Source: Methylobacter sp. (GTDB lineage: Bacteria; Pseudomonadota; Gammaproteobacteria; Methylococcales; Methylomonadaceae). From it: 64,000 nt of DNA. The notes under the pieces were generated by a model. That model had not been told where the DNA came from and searched no databases. It saw only the letters and a list, made by a program, of their open reading frames with translations. The translations under genes and the position numbers were made by a program. Of this stretch, positions 61,884-64,000 are shown in pieces. The stretch is taken from contig JAURZV010000018.1 in NCBI GenBank assembly GCA_030653175.1, positions 1 through 64,000 on the forward strand. Reading direction: 5' to 3'. Numbering within the stretch: position 1 is the stretch's first letter; every line of letters starts with the position of its first letter.

Positions 61884-62909
61884 TTAACCGACAGCTCTCA
61901 ACGCCCCCTCGGGAAACTGCATGGTCATGCAATGCAGGCTGCCGTACTGATGCACCAAGGGCTGGCACGGAACGCCAATAATCTTGCGATCAGGAAAACA
62001 ACCGGCCAAGCGTTCCAGCGCAATCGCATCCATCGGGTCGCCGTAAACCGGCACCATGACGGCGCGATTGATGATTAAAAAGTTGGAATAATTGGCCGGT
62101 AGTTGTTGCCCGTCCTCATCGTGAATCGGTTTCGGCAGCGGCAACGGCACCAGATGATAGACATCGCCATCCTGAGTTCTAAGCGCCTGTAGTTGCGTTT
62201 CCATGAATTTCAGGCTGTTGTAGTGCGGGTCTTCGGGGTCGTCGCAGCTGGTGTAAGCGATGGTATCGGCGGAGCAAAAGCGCGCGAGGGTATCGATGTG
62301 GGCATCGGTATCGTCGCCGGTCAGATTCTCCTGATCCAGCCAGAACACCCGTTTTGCGCCCAGATACTGGAGCAATTGTTGCTCTATTTCCTGTTGGCTC
62401 AGGCCTTTGTTCCGGTTCGGGTTTAACAGGCATTGTTTGGTGGTCAGGATGGTGTCTATGCCGTCGCTTTCGACGCTGCCGCCTTCCAATATAAAGTCAA
62501 TGTCGGTGTGACTGGCGCCTTTAAAGGGTTTGACGTTTAGCAGTTTATGGTTAAGCGCGTTATCGCTTTGGTGCGAGTATTTTCCGCCCCAGCCATTAAA
62601 ATGAAAGTTCATGTGCATATTTGCGCCGTCTTTTTCGACGCTAAGAAAAACGGTGTCCCTGACCCAGATGTCATTCACAGTTGCGTGGATGAAGTCGATA
62701 TTGTCGGTCTTGCTTATTAGAGTCTGGATATGTTGCTGATGGCTGTCATCACGGCATACGATCAGCAGTTTTTGATATTGGCTGATGGTATCGCTAATAA
62801 CGCTGTAGGATTGCTCCACGGCGTCAAGGTTGCGAAAGTCGCCGGTTTTATGCGGCCATGCGATTAATACTGCGGATTGTTTTTCCCATTCTGCTGGAAA
62901 TCTGTTCAT
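61884..62909 (-). CDS. aguA: Agmatine deiminase AguA
   Basis: This is a guanidino-modifying hydrolase converting agmatine to N-carbamoylputrescine. It has 341 residues. Family motifs are RFPAEWEKQSAVLIAWPH at the N terminus, NDIWVRDTVFL, FILEGGSVESDG, TGDDTDAHIDTLARF, and the catalytic cysteine in HQYGSLHCMTMQFPEG near the C terminus. It starts five bases after the recN stop, so the two are co-transcribed. aguB is 22 kb to the left on the same strand. Confidence 0.95.
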   Translation of the reverse strand: MNRFPAEWEKQSAVLIAWPHKTGDFRNLDAVEQSYSVISDTISQYQKLLIVCRDDSHQQHIQTLISKTDNIDFIHATVNDIWVRDTVFLSVEKDGANMHMNFHFNGWGGKYSHQSDNALNHKLLNVKPFKGASHTDIDFILEGGSVESDGIDTILTTKQCLLNPNRNKGLSQQEIEQQLLQYLGAKRVFWLDQENLTGDDTDAHIDTLARFCSADTIAYTSCDDPEDPHYNSLKFMETQLQALRTQDGDVYHLVPLPLPKPIHDEDGQQLPANYSNFLIINRAVMVPVYGDPMDAIALERLAGCFPDRKIIGVPCQPLVHQYGSLHCMTMQFPEGALRAVG

Positions 62910-62914
62910 AGTTT

Positions 62915-64000
62915 TTAGTTTCCTGTAGTTGAATTTTCCGGCTGTGTGCCGGAAGCTGATTGAAACAACATTTCTTTGGCGTGCGCCAGCGTGTTGGCGG
63001 TGATGTTTACGCCGCCCAGCATTCTGGCAATTTCTTCAACGCGCTCTTCCGTTTCCAGTAACCGGACATTGGAAGAAGTAATATCGCTTCGGTTGTTTTT
63101 TTCAACGTAGAGATGGTGATGCGCTTGTGCAGCGACTTGTGGTAGGTGAGTGACGCACATGACTTGCCGGTTACGGCTTAAGCTGCGCAGTTTTTGTCCG
63201 ACGATTTCGGCAATGCCTCCGCCTATGCCTGAATCTACTTCATCAAAAATCATCGTCGGGGTGGTTTTATCACTGGATGTGGTGACTTGAATCGCCAGGC
63301 TGATACGCGACAATTCGCCGCCTGAAGCCACTTTAGCCAGTGGTTTTGCCGGCAGGCCGGGATTGGCGCTGACCAGGAATTCGATTTTATCTTTGCCGTT
63401 CAGTTTGGGCGTATCGCTATCCAGTGCGCCTATATCGACCAGAAACTCGCCTTGCGGCATGCCCAGTTCCTTGATCATCGCTGAAATCAGCTGTTGCAGT
63501 TTTTTGCCGCTGAGACTGCGTTGCGCGGACAATTGCGCGGCCAGCTGGTGGTATTCTTTCAGCAGTTTTGCGGTATCGGCGGTCAGGGCTTCGATGCGTT
63601 CGCTACTGTGGGTTAGGCTGTCGAGTTCCTGCTCCAGCTTACCGACCAATTCCGGCAGTTCATCCGGGGTAATGTGGTGTTTGCGGCTCAGGCTTTGGAT
63701 GATGCCGATCCGGTTTTCGACTTCTTCCAGACGCTGCGGATCGGCCTCTTGCGCTTCAAGAAACCGGCGCAGTTGCAGGGATGCCTCTTCAACTTGGATC
63801 TGCGCTTCGGAGAGCATCGTGCAGATTTCGTTTAATTCGGGCGCAAACTGGGCAATGTGGCTTAATTCACCGAGACAGTGGTTCAGCATTTGATTGACCG
63901 ATTGCCGGTCGTTCTCATACAGCATATCGACCTGAGCTTGACCGGTGCTTAAAATCTGTCCCAGATTGGCCAGCTTGCCGTGTTCTTCCGAAAGATCGGC
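62915..64000 (-). CDS. recN: DNA repair protein RecN, C-terminal part (cut by window edge)
   Basis: This is an SMC-like ATPase of double-strand break repair. The visible 361 residues cover the second half: the coiled coil, RSLSGKKLQQLISAMIKELGMPQGEF, FLVSANPGLPAKPLAKVASGGELSRISLAIQV (signature), TPTMIFDEVDSGIGGGIAEIVGQKL (Walker B) and VMCVTHLPQVAAQAHHHLYVEK. The reading frame is open to base 64000, so the Met at 63925 is internal and the N-terminal ATPase half (about 190 residues with Walker A) lies outside the window. Confidence 0.96.
   Translation of the reverse strand, partial: ADLSEEHGKLANLGQILSTGQAQVDMLYENDRQSVNQMLNHCLGELSHIAQFAPELNEICTMLSEAQIQVEEASLQLRRFLEAQEADPQRLEEVENRIGIIQSLSRKHHITPDELPELVGKLEQELDSLTHSSERIEALTADTAKLLKEYHQLAAQLSAQRSLSGKKLQQLISAMIKELGMPQGEFLVDIGALDSDTPKLNGKDKIEFLVSANPGLPAKPLAKVASGGELSRISLAIQVTTSSDKTTPTMIFDEVDSGIGGGIAEIVGQKLRSLSRNRQVMCVTHLPQVAAQAHHHLYVEKNNRSDITSSNVRLLETEERVEEIARMLGGVNITANTLAHAKEMLFQSASGTQPENSTTGN

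Noticed and set aside
63363-63893. A 176-codon frame antisense to recN
   Set aside because: Serine/arginine-rich shadow of the RecN coiled coil; the leftward frame is the recognisable gene.
1-64000. CRISPR arrays, rRNA operons, prophage or integrase genes
   Set aside because: No regularly spaced direct repeats, rRNA sequence, integrase or phage structural genes were seen.

Overview
The window is a contiguous piece of a gammaproteobacterial chromosome, most likely from a type I (Methylococcales-like) methanotroph or a related methylotroph. The main pointer is the four-gene transporter set associated with PQQ-dependent alcohol oxidation (2241-5936). Supporting signs are the ftsE-ftsX-rpoH order, the bioB-F-H-C-D order, a cytochrome-c-fused CoxB terminal oxidase and a bacteriohemerythrin. 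The genus assignment is inference; there is no rRNA, mmo or mxa gene in the window.

Layout. 1-1.9 kb: a miniature inverted-repeat element (MITE), a truncated Na/Pi cotransporter remnant, a MOSC-domain gene and a small unknown gene. 2.2-5.9 kb: PQQ-associated ABC transporter operon. 6.1-9.1 kb: unknown genes, tRNA-Gly(GCC), tRNA-Cys(GCA) and a small repeat-rich lipoprotein. 9.4-14.2 kb: a large SF1 helicase/nuclease gene of defence type, broken by a 4-bp tandem duplication and by a MITE. 14.5-20 kb: comF (divergent) and the biotin operon bioBFHCD, with bioD frameshifted; comF and bioH carry in-frame palindromic repeats. 20.4-22.9 kb: a large lipoprotein and a bacteriohemerythrin. 23.1-29.2 kb: cytochrome c oxidase structural and assembly genes. 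29.2-33.8 kb: a single reading frame joining heme A synthase (CtaA) to the SRP receptor FtsY, then ftsE, ftsX and rpoH, the last preceded by a CIRCE-type inverted repeat. 33.9-41.9 kb: mostly leftward housekeeping genes, ending with aguB, a DUF2238 gene, a glutaredoxin-like gene and a frameshifted DUF3313 gene.

42.2-61.7 kb is a defence island. It carries two DUF4007 genes, two BrxC-like P-loop ATPases, a PAPS-reductase/DndC-like sulfurtransferase, a decayed DNA-sulfur-binding-domain gene, PglZ and a short BrxL. It also carries an AbrB/PIN toxin-antitoxin pair, a phosphorothioation-associated methyltransferase, an IscS/DndA-like cysteine desulfurase and an MNT/HEPN remnant. The combination (desulfurase, PP-loop sulfurtransferase, sulfur-binding reader, BREX-type PglZ/BrxC/BrxL) is what a BREX type 4 system built around DNA phosphorothioation would need. 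Several members look frameshifted at A runs. 61.9-64 kb: agmatine deiminase aguA and the C-terminal part of recN, cut by the window edge. aguA and aguB, which act in consecutive steps, are separated by the island.

The window is rich in small palindromic or inverted-repeat elements, some inside genes. The strongest candidates for something undescribed are the CtaA-FtsY fusion, the sulfur/BREX hybrid island with its fossil sulfur-binding reader, and the in-frame palindromic insertions in comF and bioH. All calls come from reading the sequence and recalled family knowledge; no database search was run.
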